Source: Neorickettsia findlayensis
GTDB lineage: Bacteria; Pseudomonadota; Alphaproteobacteria; Rickettsiales; Anaplasmataceae
DNA: 64,000 nucleotides
NCBI RefSeq assembly: GCF_009856525.1
Contig: NZ_CP047224.1
Span: 744,001-808,000, forward strand
Direction of reading: 5' to 3'
The position numbers and the translations under genes were made by a program. Under the pieces are notes generated by a model, which saw only the letters and a program-made list of their open reading frames with translations, was not told the origin of the DNA and did not search any database. Shown piece by piece: positions 26,977 through 36,775 of this stretch (position 1 is the stretch's first letter; each line of letters opens with the position of its first letter).

Positions 26977-29473
26977 AACCTTTAACTGTTTGTTGACCAC
27001 CAGGCCTCTTCGATCTCGGAAGTTCTCCCCCAAGTTTCTTGCTTATGTTCTTTCCTCCTGCAACAAGGGTATTCGCAGTATTAAACGAAACAGCAGCAAG
27101 TTTTCTTGCCATAGCCTGAGGACTACTGACATGTCTTGAAAGATCTGCTCGGAAGTTACCAACAAGCTCTGCTGCCAAACCACCTAAAATACCAAGGAAG
27201 TGGAAAAACAAAAACAGCATTAAAGTCATCATGCCCAGCTTTAGCCATAAAGCACTAGTAGCCGAAGCATCACTCGCGATCGTAGTTACATAAATACCAA
27301 AAAGTAGCGGCTTCTGAGTAAGTGACATCTCCTGAATCACACATGCGAGAACTGCAGAACTCCTCAATTCTCCATCTGCATTTCTCTCTTTACATTGATC
27401 TGGATTCGCAAGCTTATAGCTGTAGTAACTCCGGACACCATCCAACTTGGAGATCTGCTGGAAGGTTAAATCATCAAAGAAAAGCTTATCAAAAACAGAA
27501 AAAACAAGAGCTAAAAATCCGAATAGAACTACAGGATACAGCGAGTAAGCCATCACCTCTTTCAACCAGCCTTCGAAAAAAGGTTTCGTTACCTGGAACA
27601 AAATCATCGGAATAAAAATCGGAGAAAAAAGTATAAGTATCGTAAGCGCGATTATTGCCAGTATAAAAAGATGAACTATCCACAGGATAATGAGGAACAT
27701 CAGTATCACATACATTAGCACCAATAACGCAATTACCAGCTGTCCTGCAAAAAAGAATGCCAAGATCAATACGGGTACCATGTATATCCCTGCACCAAGC
27801 GCACTTATCGCACCAGCTGTTATGACAGTTGCTACACCACCACCTGCAACAGTCGGATTACCAAGAGCACTACCTAAGTAAAACGCCACCCTACAATCCA
27901 ACCTATCCCAAAGGGTCATATAGGAGAGATTTTTCAATTCTAACTTTGAGAATATCGGCAATTCGCCACCACGTACTGGTTTCAGTGAAGAGCAACTTAA
28001 TACACCCTTATCAATAAACTTCTTCAATTCAGCGAAGTTCCTTTTATGACCTGACTTGACAAAAGCCTCAAAACACGCCCTTTCTTCAGGGGAAAAAGCC
28101 TTCGTAACTACGAGCTCATTGTACTCGGATGAATCGAAGTTACACACATCTTTTTTTCCTCCTCCACTATAGACGATATCTGCCAGACCGGTAGAGAGTG
28201 TTAGCAATCTATCATAGTAGATGATCATTCCATCACCTATCGTGAAATAAGCAATCGCAGCAATTTTAAGGACAAATATCGTCCACTCTTGCATACCGCT
28301 TACACCACCACTTAATAGTTTGAAGCCAAATAGAAGAATCGCGAGAACCAGCACAGCCTCTACGGCAGTCTTCAACTTTTTCTGTGCAATAACTAAGAAA
28401 CCATCATTTTCTCCATTTCTACAGTCCGATACTAGAATATTCCTCAAGGATTCCCTTATACACTGAACCACCAAAGATGTCATTGGGAACTGGGCCTTAG
28501 CAATCAAACCTGTCACACCATAACACGCATTACTTATGTAACAATTGAAACAACCTGAGTTATCGTAACTTAACACCCTAGAAAGATCTTCAGGATCATA
28601 GATCGGCTTTGATTTGATACACATAGGCGCAGGATCGACAGGATCCCTCAAATGACAGCCAACTTTCGCCTTTCTAGAAAATGTAACATAGCCACAAAGC
28701 TTGGATCCATCATACTCAGCAGAAAAAACATAAGGACCTATTTTCTTACTTTCCATGTGCTTAAGTGTTACACACTGTATAGAGCGCACACTTACTTTTC
28801 TTTTCATGTCCAGAAGGGTGTCCAAACTTTGGATTTTGTTCTCGCCACCCAACACACCCAGGTTAATTGCAGTGAAATTGCTTTCCCTGCTGTCCAATTG
28901 AGTTTCCTGCCCTATTCTGGAGAGGTAACCCCAATCAAAAGGCTCCCTGTAACATATTTCAATGTACCTTCCGTTCTCTGCTCTGTTGCGTGGCCAGGCA
29001 TACGTGCAACCCTTTGCATTACTATTGATTTCATTGCTTTCTTTCTTATCGCAATAGGCCATTTTCTCCTCTGAACAGACTTCAGCTCCTGTATTCCCAT
29101 CCTGACAGTATTTATAATATCCAGCACGCGTCCTAAGAACCGGGTTTCTAACAAATGACCAAAGGCAGCCTACCAGTTGCATAGCCGAAACTACCGCAAC
29201 AGCTATCAATCCAAGACCAATAGCGACCATGATTGCACCGCTGCCAGCAATGATCATTATTCCGGCTACAATACCGGCAATTAGACCTATGAGTGCAAAA
29301 GCTACATCAGTTCCACATTCAGGATAAGATGCTTCACCTGGCATTACTTTGGGTAGAGCAGTCTCTTCCGCATACGCGTAAGAAAAAAAGAACCCGCTTT
29401 TAAGAAGTAATATATTGTTATCCAAAAGGTTAAGTGCAAAGAGTAAAAGTAACCCTCTAAGAAAAAGCTTCAT
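26918..29473 (-). CDS. virB6: VirB6-family T4SS protein, first copy (virB6-1)
   Basis: 851 residues. A signal peptide or anchor opens the protein (FLRGLLLLFALNLLDNN...SYAYAEE), then hydrophobic helices, a Cys-rich domain, the VirB6 core (about residues 360-720, including IALTILILFSPIFIPMILF) and a C-terminal tail ending in glycine-rich hexapeptides. It lacks the lipobox seen in the other three copies. The ATG overlaps the virB4 stop codon by one base (TAATG), so translation is coupled. In Anaplasma and Ehrlichia the first virB6 is likewise the one nearest virB4 and usually the smallest. Confidence 0.9.
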   Translation of the reverse strand: MKLFLRGLLLLFALNLLDNNILLLKSGFFFSYAYAEETALPKVMPGEASYPECGTDVAFALIGLIAGIVAGIMIIAGSGAIMVAIGLGLIAVAVVSAMQLVGCLWSFVRNPVLRTRAGYYKYCQDGNTGAEVCSEEKMAYCDKKESNEINSNAKGCTYAWPRNRAENGRYIEICYREPFDWGYLSRIGQETQLDSRESNFTAINLGVLGGENKIQSLDTLLDMKRKVSVRSIQCVTLKHMESKKIGPYVFSAEYDGSKLCGYVTFSRKAKVGCHLRDPVDPAPMCIKSKPIYDPEDLSRVLSYDNSGCFNCYISNACYGVTGLIAKAQFPMTSLVVQCIRESLRNILVSDCRNGENDGFLVIAQKKLKTAVEAVLVLAILLFGFKLLSGGVSGMQEWTIFVLKIAAIAYFTIGDGMIIYYDRLLTLSTGLADIVYSGGGKKDVCNFDSSEYNELVVTKAFSPEERACFEAFVKSGHKRNFAELKKFIDKGVLSCSSLKPVRGGELPIFSKLELKNLSYMTLWDRLDCRVAFYLGSALGNPTVAGGGVATVITAGAISALGAGIYMVPVLILAFFFAGQLVIALLVLMYVILMFLIILWIVHLFILAIIALTILILFSPIFIPMILFQVTKPFFEGWLKEVMAYSLYPVVLFGFLALVFSVFDKLFFDDLTFQQISKLDGVRSYYSYKLANPDQCKERNADGELRSSAVLACVIQEMSLTQKPLLFGIYVTTIASDASATSALWLKLGMMTLMLFLFFHFLGILGGLAAELVGNFRADLSRHVSSPQAMARKLAAVSFNTANTLVAGGKNISKKLGGELPRSKRPGGQQTVKGCGAGGAGGVGGTGGMGGAG

Positions 29474-31881
29474 TACTGACCTAACTCCCTCACTTTTTCA
29501 TAAAAAATTGGAAGCCATTTCACTGGTTCCTCACCATACTCTTCCATGATGCGGTGCAAGAGCAGCACCGTATCCGCGCGTCCGGACAAGACTGATATAA
29601 CATCTTCCATTCCAGCAAGGTTGATCCGTGCTATAACAGCGCTCATAGCCTGCTTTATCAAGAAAAACCGCGTAGCTGGATCTGTGTGTTTGATGAGCGT
29701 GTACTCGCGCTCGCTAAGCATAAACACGGATCTGTAAACGTCTGTTGCTTTAAGGTTCGGCAAAAAAATCTGCGTCGCTGTTTGTTGAACCAGAGTGTCA
29801 CTTATCGCACTCTTGCTTGCATCCTCTACACTTTGGGTAGCGAATATAACAAACGTATTTAGCTTCCTAAGAACCTTCAGCCAATCCTTAATTGTGGGCG
29901 CAAAAACCGGATTATCTATAAGGGCCCAAGCCTCATCTAACACAATCATGGAGGGAGAGCCATCCAACGAGATACTTATTCTATGGAACAAATACCGCAA
30001 AACAGGTGCGAGTGCAGCGCTGTCTCTAAGAAGGTGTCCCATTTCAAAACCAAATACACTGGCCTTCGAAAAATCAAGACAATCTTCCTGATTATCAAAA
30101 AGTGTTGCATGCGAACCATTCCCATACCACATTAGTAGGCGAGTAGCCAAACTATTGTCACCCTCCAATCCAAAAAACGCAGAAAGATTGCTTAGAGTTC
30201 TATCCGCTTTGTTTAACTTAAAATTACCTGCCACAGCATCATTGAGTGTCGCAATATCCGATGCAGTGAACTTATCTCCATTTACGGAAGCTAGAAGCTT
30301 TAACCACTCTGTTAGGAAGGTTCTGTTCTCGTGTGTATCGTCAAGTTGAAGAGGATTAAAGTCACTCTTACTCCTTGGCTCTATCACTGTGTAGACACCA
30401 CCTAGTGCACGGATAAAAATCTCAGCACCCCTATCCTTATCAAAAAAAAACATCCGTGGCCTGAACTTCATGCTCTGTGCACATAAAAAGTTGAGCAGGA
30501 CAGTTTTACCTGCACCTGTCGGGCCAATTATTAGTGTGTGCCCAACATCTTTACAGTGGAAATTGAAGTAAAATGGCGTACCCGAAGTAGTATCAAAAAC
30601 AGTAATCGCATCTCCCCAGTGATTACCCTCCATCTTCCCAAATGGATAATTGTGCTGCGACGCAAAACCTGCCAAATTTAGTGTGCTTATTGTTGCTTTT
30701 CTGACTATATAATCAAAATTTCCAGGTAACTGCGCCCAAAAAGCAGGTTCCAGATTTATCTTTTCACGGACAGCATATACACCTGCATTTGTCAGCTCGG
30801 ATTCAACCAGCGACAGTGCATTCTCAAGTCCTTTTTCAGTTTTTTCACGACAGAGTATGGTCAAGTGATGCAACCCAAACGCAATTCGACCACTCATAGC
30901 ATCATCTAGAGCTCTAGTTATTTCAGCAACTTGCGAAATAGCTTTATCCTGAGTTTGTAACATTCGACTCTGCTGAACCTGCATCTTACTGATTGCAACC
31001 TGTCTGTGTACAAACTGAAATGTCTGGGTGATAACAAGTTCATATGGGACTTGCAGAAAATTGTCGAGCATTCCAGCTGACGTGTTCTGCCCATATTCCT
31101 TCAGACTTATAATCCCAGCATACTCACTTCTAGACGGTGTAACTATCTCTATCGACTTTCGTCCAAAATACATCCTACAACCACAAAGAGCTTCATCCAG
31201 TCGGCTATAAGGAAGAACAAGATCTGACTGTGTTACACCACAATTGGCAATCCTAGAGAGAAAAGTTAAAACTTCGGAGTATGTGACATTGCCAACTTTT
31301 TTCAATCCAAGAAGATGTGGGGTATTATTCCTCAAGCTTATTAAAAGCTTGTTTGTCATTTCCTCCAATTCTTCATGGGCAATTTTCAGATCGGCAATAC
31401 GACCTTCTTTTGTATCCTTACGAGTTACCTTTCTGTACAAATCGTTAAAGAACTCAACCTTTTTATCGTTGCGTCTCACGACTGTTATGTATAACTCGTT
31501 CACAAAAGAGCTCTTGTTTCCATGTTTCTGGCGCCACCTTTTTCTGACATAGTCAGCAAAATAGTTAGGTATCTTGTTAGAAAAGAAAGCACGAGCTTGA
31601 CTTCCTTCTCTTCTACGGATTAAGTGGAAACTAAGGGCAAAATGACCAGAAGAGACGCTTTTAAAAAGCTGATTTCTTAGTGCCTTATGGATATCTACAT
31701 CTTCATCATCGGCAGTCTCGAAGGGGTAACCTACCAGCCTTATAACCTTGAGCATAGAGTTATCCTTCAGGAGGATGGTGCTGGAATCTAAGTGATCCTT
31801 ATATGGTATAAAATTCCGAGCATGATACTCGGAAGAAGCGACTTTAGCTTTGTAGTTCTTAAAAATGGAGAAATCGAACAT
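29473..31881 (-). CDS. virB4: T4SS ATPase VirB4
   Basis: The 802-residue cytosolic ATPase energises T4SS assembly and substrate transfer. Walker A GPTGAGKT lies about residue 455, Walker B region MIVLDEAWALID about 645, and the downstream FATQSVEDA motif with conserved Gln follows. The N-terminal CagE/TrbE-VirB domain is complete (about residues 180-390). Length is typical for Rickettsiales. It starts 2 nt after virB3 ends and its stop overlaps the virB6-1 start by one base. Rickettsiales often have a second, divergent virB4 elsewhere; none is in this window. Confidence 0.96.
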   Translation of the reverse strand: MFDFSIFKNYKAKVASSEYHARNFIPYKDHLDSSTILLKDNSMLKVIRLVGYPFETADDEDVDIHKALRNQLFKSVSSGHFALSFHLIRRREGSQARAFFSNKIPNYFADYVRKRWRQKHGNKSSFVNELYITVVRRNDKKVEFFNDLYRKVTRKDTKEGRIADLKIAHEELEEMTNKLLISLRNNTPHLLGLKKVGNVTYSEVLTFLSRIANCGVTQSDLVLPYSRLDEALCGCRMYFGRKSIEIVTPSRSEYAGIISLKEYGQNTSAGMLDNFLQVPYELVITQTFQFVHRQVAISKMQVQQSRMLQTQDKAISQVAEITRALDDAMSGRIAFGLHHLTILCREKTEKGLENALSLVESELTNAGVYAVREKINLEPAFWAQLPGNFDYIVRKATISTLNLAGFASQHNYPFGKMEGNHWGDAITVFDTTSGTPFYFNFHCKDVGHTLIIGPTGAGKTVLLNFLCAQSMKFRPRMFFFDKDRGAEIFIRALGGVYTVIEPRSKSDFNPLQLDDTHENRTFLTEWLKLLASVNGDKFTASDIATLNDAVAGNFKLNKADRTLSNLSAFFGLEGDNSLATRLLMWYGNGSHATLFDNQEDCLDFSKASVFGFEMGHLLRDSAALAPVLRYLFHRISISLDGSPSMIVLDEAWALIDNPVFAPTIKDWLKVLRKLNTFVIFATQSVEDASKSAISDTLVQQTATQIFLPNLKATDVYRSVFMLSEREYTLIKHTDPATRFFLIKQAMSAVIARINLAGMEDVISVLSGRADTVLLLHRIMEEYGEEPVKWLPIFYEKVRELGQ

Positions 31882-31883
31882 CC

Positions 31884-32180
31884 TCAGAGCACATCATAAG
31901 AGTTAGCATTATGGTAAGGACGATTTTTACACCTCATGCATTTCTGATTCCTTACTAGAAAAAGCTCCAAAAAGAGGGGCTCGTTAAAACAGATAAGATA
32001 TCCTATTCCGTGTATGACCGGCATGAAAAAAAGCAGGATAAAAAGATTTTTTGTTAGTATATACGCAAGCAACGAGACAATCAGATTCATTGCACTGAAA
32101 GTAAAACTCACACCGAGGAACATTGCCGGACGCGTAAGACCCTTAAAGAGCGGATCAAGACCCAAACTACCTACACCCAT
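31884..32180 (-). CDS. virB3: T4SS protein VirB3
   Basis: A 98-residue inner-membrane protein with two helices in the family position. The start MGVGSLGLDPLFKGLTRPAMFLGV is diagnostic: the 'DPLFKGLTRPA' block is conserved in VirB3 proteins. The C-terminal part contains a Cys pair (CMRC) of the kind seen in Anaplasmataceae copies. First gene of the virB3-virB4-virB6x4 operon. In relatives sodB immediately precedes it; here there is a 316-nt gap and then an ABC exporter gene. Confidence 0.93.
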   Translation of the reverse strand: MGVGSLGLDPLFKGLTRPAMFLGVSFTFSAMNLIVSLLAYILTKNLFILLFFMPVIHGIGYLICFNEPLFLELFLVRNQKCMRCKNRPYHNANSYDVL

Positions 32181-32372
32181 ACTTCACAATCTCGCTATCA
32201 ACTCATGACATCATGGACACACCGCACCCATCCAGATACACATTATTACCTAATCGTTAAGTATTTCCCAACAATAACTATCACAACACTGCCCTTGTAA
32301 AATACTCAAATCCAAGAACCACTGTCACTACAATCAACTACACAGATCTCGGTCGGACAAATTCTAGCCACG

Positions 32373-32402
32373 ACTATACAGAAAATCTATATGTAGTAGC
32401 AA
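32373..32402 (-). promoter_or_regulatory. Candidate promoter of the virB3-virB4-virB6 operon
   Basis: Minus-strand TTGCTA (32402-32397), an 18-nt spacer and TATAGT (32378-32373). The -10 matches consensus at five of six positions, the -35 at four. The leader to the virB3 ATG would be about 185 nt. No other gene lies in the gap 32181-32496; I see no tRNA or clear terminator in it. Confidence 0.38.
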
Positions 32403-32496
32403 AAGTGGCGCTCTTTATTAACAGATAAACAAGGCACTCCAAAGCAGGTCAGTGATGCACCTTATCTATCCTATTTCTAGAATATAAAGCAATTCT

Positions 32497-34260
32497 TTAT
32501 CCAAGCCGATTTTGATGCTGCCATAGTGTGTAGTATGCACCTTTCATTGCAAGAAGCGTGGAATGAGTCCCCCTTTCAACCACCTCACCACAAGCGAGAA
32601 CTATGATTTCGTCTGCGTAAAGCACTGTAGACAATCTGTGCGCAATAATTAAAGACGCACAATCTTTCCCAGCGTTCATGATGCTTTCTTTAATTGCGGA
32701 TTCTGTTTTGCTATCAAGGGAAGAGCTAGCTTCATCGAATATGAGAATTTTTGCATCTTTTTTGAGTAGCATACGTGCAATAGCAATCCTTTGTTTTTCA
32801 CCACCAGAAAGCTTTAAGCCTCTTTCTCCGACGACAGTCTGATACTGTTCCCTTGTACTGGTAATAAACTCGTGAATACTTGCAAGATTCGCAACCCTGA
32901 TTACATCATCTAACTTTATATTTTGCGGATCAGAATATGCAATATTGTTGAAGATGGTATCATTAAACAAGGTAATATCCTGTGGAACAATACCGATATA
33001 CCGTTGAAAAGTCTCGGGTCTCAAAGTACTGAGATCCTGGCCATCTATGAGGACTTGGCCTTTGGATGGAGAATAAAATCCAAATAATAATTTCGATATT
33101 GTTGACTTACCGGCACCACTCTTTCCAACTATCGCAAGAGTTTTCCCACGCTCCATGCGAAAAGAGAGATTCTTTAGAATTTGGCGATCATCAGAATATC
33201 CAAAGCTCACATCCTTGAATTCAACCACTCCTTCCTTGAATACAAACTTAGATCTCCGGTTTTGCACGCTTTCATGACATCCTTCTGATAACAACTCTCT
33301 AACTAAATCTACATCTAGATAAGCAAGACGCATTTCTCTATACGCAAAACCAAGATTTCCCAGAGGAATATAAAGTTGCAAAAGGTATGTATTAACTAGA
33401 GCAAAATCACCGATCGTCGCAGCATTGGCAAGAATATCAAGAATAACTGCAAGATTTATTCCAACTAACCCAAGAGCAATGATTAGCGCCTGACCAACAT
33501 TAAGAACGGACAAGCTCCTCCTGTTTTTTACCGCAAGTTCTGCATAGCCTTTGAGAAAATTGGAATAGCAAGTAGCTTCATAATTTTGGTTATTGAAATA
33601 TTTGACAGTTTCGTAATTTATCAGACTATCGACTGCTTTGAATGAAGCTTTCGTTTCAGCTAGCTTCATTTCCTTTATATAGCCAGTCCGCCACTGTGTA
33701 ATTAAGACCGTGTAAACACAATAGAGAGCCAATGTCAGAAAAAGCAGCACAAAGTAGTAGTACGGATAGAAAAGAAGAACAAGTATGCAAACAAAGATCG
33801 TTTCAAGGAAAGTTGGAAATATACTGAAGGTTGCAAATCTCAAGAATGTTTCGATTGCCTTTACACCGCGTTCCATTATTTTAGATACTTCACCTATTTT
33901 CCTATTCAAATGGAACCTCATCCCCATATACTGGAGGTGAGAAAAGGTTTCTAAAGCTAATGTTTTAGCAGCATTTTGTTCAACTGAAACAAAACATATC
34001 TCCTTTAGCTCATTCAAAATTTGAGATAGAAACCTTACTCCTGCATAAGTGAAGACAACTAAAATGACTGATCCGACAGAAAAGTTCTGTACAGAGTCAA
34101 ATTTCTCGATTGCATCAAAAAGGAATTTGTAAATGAATGGTACCAGACTGCTGGTTATCTTCGCCAAACAGAGAAACCCAAATGCTGAAACAAGAGCAGA
34201 GCGTAGCCTAACTGAGCTCTTGCGCCACAATAAGTCAAAAATTAGTGATAACGTTGTCAT
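32497..34260 (-). CDS. ABC exporter, Atm1/ABCB7 type
   Basis: A fused permease-ATPase half-transporter of 587 residues from the ATG at 34260 (MTTLSLIF); an ATG at 34308 would add 16. Six helices fill the first 310 residues; the nucleotide-binding domain has Walker A VGKSGAGKST, signature LSGGEKQR, Walker B KILIFDEASSSLD and the IAHRLSTV switch. The membrane half contains NYETVKYFNNQNYE, the glutathione-site region typical of Atm1/ABCB7 relatives. Alphaproteobacterial Atm1 proteins export glutathione conjugates or polysulfides and are the ancestors of the mitochondrial iron-sulfur exporter. Located upstream of virB3 on the same strand, likely a separate transcript. Confidence 0.9.
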   Translation of the reverse strand: MTTLSLIFDLLWRKSSVRLRSALVSAFGFLCLAKITSSLVPFIYKFLFDAIEKFDSVQNFSVGSVILVVFTYAGVRFLSQILNELKEICFVSVEQNAAKTLALETFSHLQYMGMRFHLNRKIGEVSKIMERGVKAIETFLRFATFSIFPTFLETIFVCILVLLFYPYYYFVLLFLTLALYCVYTVLITQWRTGYIKEMKLAETKASFKAVDSLINYETVKYFNNQNYEATCYSNFLKGYAELAVKNRRSLSVLNVGQALIIALGLVGINLAVILDILANAATIGDFALVNTYLLQLYIPLGNLGFAYREMRLAYLDVDLVRELLSEGCHESVQNRRSKFVFKEGVVEFKDVSFGYSDDRQILKNLSFRMERGKTLAIVGKSGAGKSTISKLLFGFYSPSKGQVLIDGQDLSTLRPETFQRYIGIVPQDITLFNDTIFNNIAYSDPQNIKLDDVIRVANLASIHEFITSTREQYQTVVGERGLKLSGGEKQRIAIARMLLKKDAKILIFDEASSSLDSKTESAIKESIMNAGKDCASLIIAHRLSTVLYADEIIVLACGEVVERGTHSTLLAMKGAYYTLWQHQNRLG

Positions 34261-34410
34261 GCCTACCATGTAACGCGGTTTGAATACCAAAACAGTGTTA
34301 CACAACATTAGCCTGATACTGCGAATGTATCCAGTCGAAACCTACGTGCTAGCACATTTAGAAGTGAACACCAAATCTGCTGTTTACTACACTAATCTCC
34401 AAGTAACATT

Positions 34411-35478
34411 CTACAACAGGTTATTTGGTGTAGGATCTTCTGGTAGAAAACAAAACTCTGTTTCAAGAAGACATACTTCCTCAAAGAATTTGCTCGCCTC
34501 CTTTTTCCCGTGCTCCATAAGTTCACAACGAACCTCTTCGCTAAGATCAAGATCAAAAGTGCTCAAAACCCTACCGTTTGAACTAACAAAGTTTGTATTG
34601 ATGCTAATCTCCCCAGCAAAATTAGGATGATGATACCTAGGCTGAGCAGTCCTACCAGCATCAAAAATATACATCAGATATCCAAGGAGATCATTATACT
34701 CAGCAGACCCAGAAAGCACTTGAGAGAAGTCCAGATCTCCGATTCTCTTAGAGATTACACCAGGATGCATATCATTGAACAACTGCATCATGAAGATCAA
34801 ATCTTTATGCGTCCACAAAGTCTGTTCCTCACCACACGTACCTATGTGAATAGCAAGCGTCTCCTTATTGTAGTCTGCATCTGGATCAGGCAGAAATTGA
34901 GGTTGATCGAAAAGCCAAAGTGGATAGTTGTCCAACAAACCTCCATCAACTAAAAGTTCCCCATTTGGTCCACGGCATGGAACAAAGTAAAACGGATAAG
35001 AAGCTGAAGCTCTTACAGCATCCACAACACTGTAATCCGGTGTATCCTCCCAGGAATATTGAACAAGTTTCTTGTTCGTAACATCTGTGGCAAAGACATA
35101 AAGATCCATAAATCCGAGATCGTGCATTTCAGCAAAGGTAACGCTTGAGGTACCACACTTTTTCTCTAGTAGGTTGCACAACTGCGCAAGCAATTTCTCC
35201 CCAGTATATCTACCATACTCTTCAAAAAACCTTTCAGTCTCTTCAGGCAGACACACTGCGTCTACTTCTTCTGCAAAAGGGATCTTAAGGAAAAAATCTC
35301 TTATCTCCGCTACACTCATGTCCACCGCTGTGAGGAGAGCCAACACAGCTCCCGATGAAACACCCGCAACCCGTTCTATGGAATCTAGGACACCACGTTC
35401 TTCCAGTGCTTCCATAGCTCCAACACTATAAAGAACCTTTACACCACCACCTTTAAAAACCAAATTTCTATACGGCAT
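34411..35478 (-). CDS. Patatin-like phospholipase
   Basis: A 355-residue Ser-Asp dyad lipase. The oxyanion loop FKGGGVKVLYSVG is near residue 10, the nucleophile elbow GVSSG puts the Ser at residue 41, and the catalytic Asp lies in LLVDGGLLDNYP at about residue 178. No signal peptide. Patatin phospholipases of Rickettsia (Pat1, Pat2) act as secreted phospholipase A2 enzymes in vacuole escape and membrane damage; whether this one is secreted is not known. It is upstream of the ABC exporter on the same strand, and 3 kb from the T4SS operon. Confidence 0.93.
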   Translation of the reverse strand: MPYRNLVFKGGGVKVLYSVGAMEALEERGVLDSIERVAGVSSGAVLALLTAVDMSVAEIRDFFLKIPFAEEVDAVCLPEETERFFEEYGRYTGEKLLAQLCNLLEKKCGTSSVTFAEMHDLGFMDLYVFATDVTNKKLVQYSWEDTPDYSVVDAVRASASYPFYFVPCRGPNGELLVDGGLLDNYPLWLFDQPQFLPDPDADYNKETLAIHIGTCGEEQTLWTHKDLIFMMQLFNDMHPGVISKRIGDLDFSQVLSGSAEYNDLLGYLMYIFDAGRTAQPRYHHPNFAGEISINTNFVSSNGRVLSTFDLDLSEEVRCELMEHGKKEASKFFEEVCLLETEFCFLPEDPTPNNLL

Positions 35479-35704
35479 AGCACCACTGCACTTTTAGATA
35501 TCCAGAAGAAAACACTTTTATCCGCTAGAAGCGAACAAATGAAATAATGATCCGATGCAACTAGCTTAGACAACTTCTTTAAAGCTCCAAGAATCTAAAA
35601 AAAATTTAGACGGATTTTGCACCACAAACTAGAGACGTAGTCTAACATATTTTACAATATAGTTGTCGAATCATAGATTGATAAGCATCGTTATTGTAAA
35701 TAAC
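35479..35704. other. Intergenic stretch without a gene
   Basis: An AT-rich gap between the divergent patatin-like gene and the unknown membrane protein. I find no tRNA or terminator. The right-hand end carries the promoter described next; any promoter for the patatin-like gene should also lie here but none stands out. Confidence 0.5.
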
Positions 35705-35734
35705 TTTACATTTTATCTACACAGCACATATAAT
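35705..35734 (+). promoter_or_regulatory. Strong candidate promoter of unknown membrane protein gene
   Basis: TTTACA (35705-35710), an 18-nt spacer and a perfect TATAAT (35729-35734). Predicted transcription begins near 35741, so the upstream start codons of the reading frame are not usable and the ATG at 35810 becomes the likely start, with a leader of about 70 nt. Confidence 0.55.
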
Positions 35735-35809
35735 GCTTGCGTACGTATGCGATGTTCTGTGCACGCAGCTTTGTTGCTACCAAAGGTTTGTTTAACTTTG
35801 TTTGAGAAA

Positions 35810-36676
35810 ATGGGATCGGGATGTTATGGACGTTCGTCCGGCTATGTTAGAGTGAAGGACCCGCTCAAACAAGGAAGGAGACTTGAGTTGCTTCCTCCTG
35901 CCTTGCTTGGCTTCCTGGTACAGGTAGCACTGCAAAACGTTACCGTCTTGGCGCTAATGAAATACCTTCATGATTCTGCCGTCCCATATAAACTCATAGC
36001 GAGTACCTTGGATCAACTCTACATTTCTCAACCTTCTAACCCATTGGCACAGTTTCTTTTTTGGAACAAGAGTTACCTGCTTGGTACTAGCAGGTCTTTT
36101 TTCACCAAAGCAATTCTTGCCAGTACGATTACTGCATTGCTTATCATCGGAGGCTTTATCGTTTTAACCGTCTATGAAGTAGCGGGTGTGCTCGAACGGA
36201 GAAAGAGTGCTTTTGAAAAGCCATTAGAGCAAAAAAGAAAAAGGAAGTTTGCTGTGAAAGCAGCGCAGTTTACACTTGGATTCGCGGTTGGAACCGTCTT
36301 AGCTGTCACTGTACTACTTATCCCGTTTTTTCTATTACCGAGCAAAAAACCCGAAAGCGTTTTGAACTTTATACTCAAGTTCCATAATGTTCGTGATAAT
36401 CCACTGGCCGAGATTCTGAAAGGTATAGTTAAAGAAACTTTCAAGGATAGCGTCCTTTTCGAGAAATACACTACAAAAATAGAGGCTTGCCTTTTGGCAG
36501 TATTCTTCTCCTCGATAGCTCTTTTTTGCATAGTTCTAACTTTTCTGCTCGTATCTGCGCTAAAAGAAATAAGGTCGAACAGCGTGAAGGAAGAAAGTCC
36601 CTCGCAAAAATCGGAGAGTGCTACTTCTATTTCTTTGGAAAGTCCTCCCAATCCTCAGGTTCTCCGTGCTATCTAA
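35810..36676 (+). CDS. Hypothetical membrane protein
   Basis: I do not recognise this 288-residue protein. It has three or four clear hydrophobic segments: LLGFLVQVALQNVTVLALM, a long one around ILASTITALLIIGGFIVLTV, one around TLGFAVGTVLAVTVLLIPFFLL and one around LLAVFFSSIALFCIVLTFLLV near the C-terminus. Between the second and third lies a strongly basic patch (EQKRKRKF), and the tail is Ser/Glu/Pro-rich, as in a cytosolic region. An ATG at 35747 and a longer frame back to 35663 exist, but the promoter at 35705-35734 favours 35810. Possible surface or inclusion membrane protein by topology only; that is inference. Confidence 0.75.
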   Translation: MGSGCYGRSSGYVRVKDPLKQGRRLELLPPALLGFLVQVALQNVTVLALMKYLHDSAVPYKLIASTLDQLYISQPSNPLAQFLFWNKSYLLGTSRSFFTKAILASTITALLIIGGFIVLTVYEVAGVLERRKSAFEKPLEQKRKRKFAVKAAQFTLGFAVGTVLAVTVLLIPFFLLPSKKPESVLNFILKFHNVRDNPLAEILKGIVKETFKDSVLFEKYTTKIEACLLAVFFSSIALFCIVLTFLLVSALKEIRSNSVKEESPSQKSESATSISLESPPNPQVLRAI

Positions 36677-36775
36677 TCCGCTTTGAAAGTGCAGAACATG
36701 GGTAATCAACTCATCCACCATTGAAAGTGCTTTCCTCGTAGGCTATTTTCGAGCTTAAGAAATTTAACAGGAAGA

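Noticed and set aside
26902..27033. Longer N-terminus for virB6-2 starting at 27033
   Set aside because: The extra residues (VVQVEW repeats) are the Gly-codon repeat of virB6-1 read in another frame.
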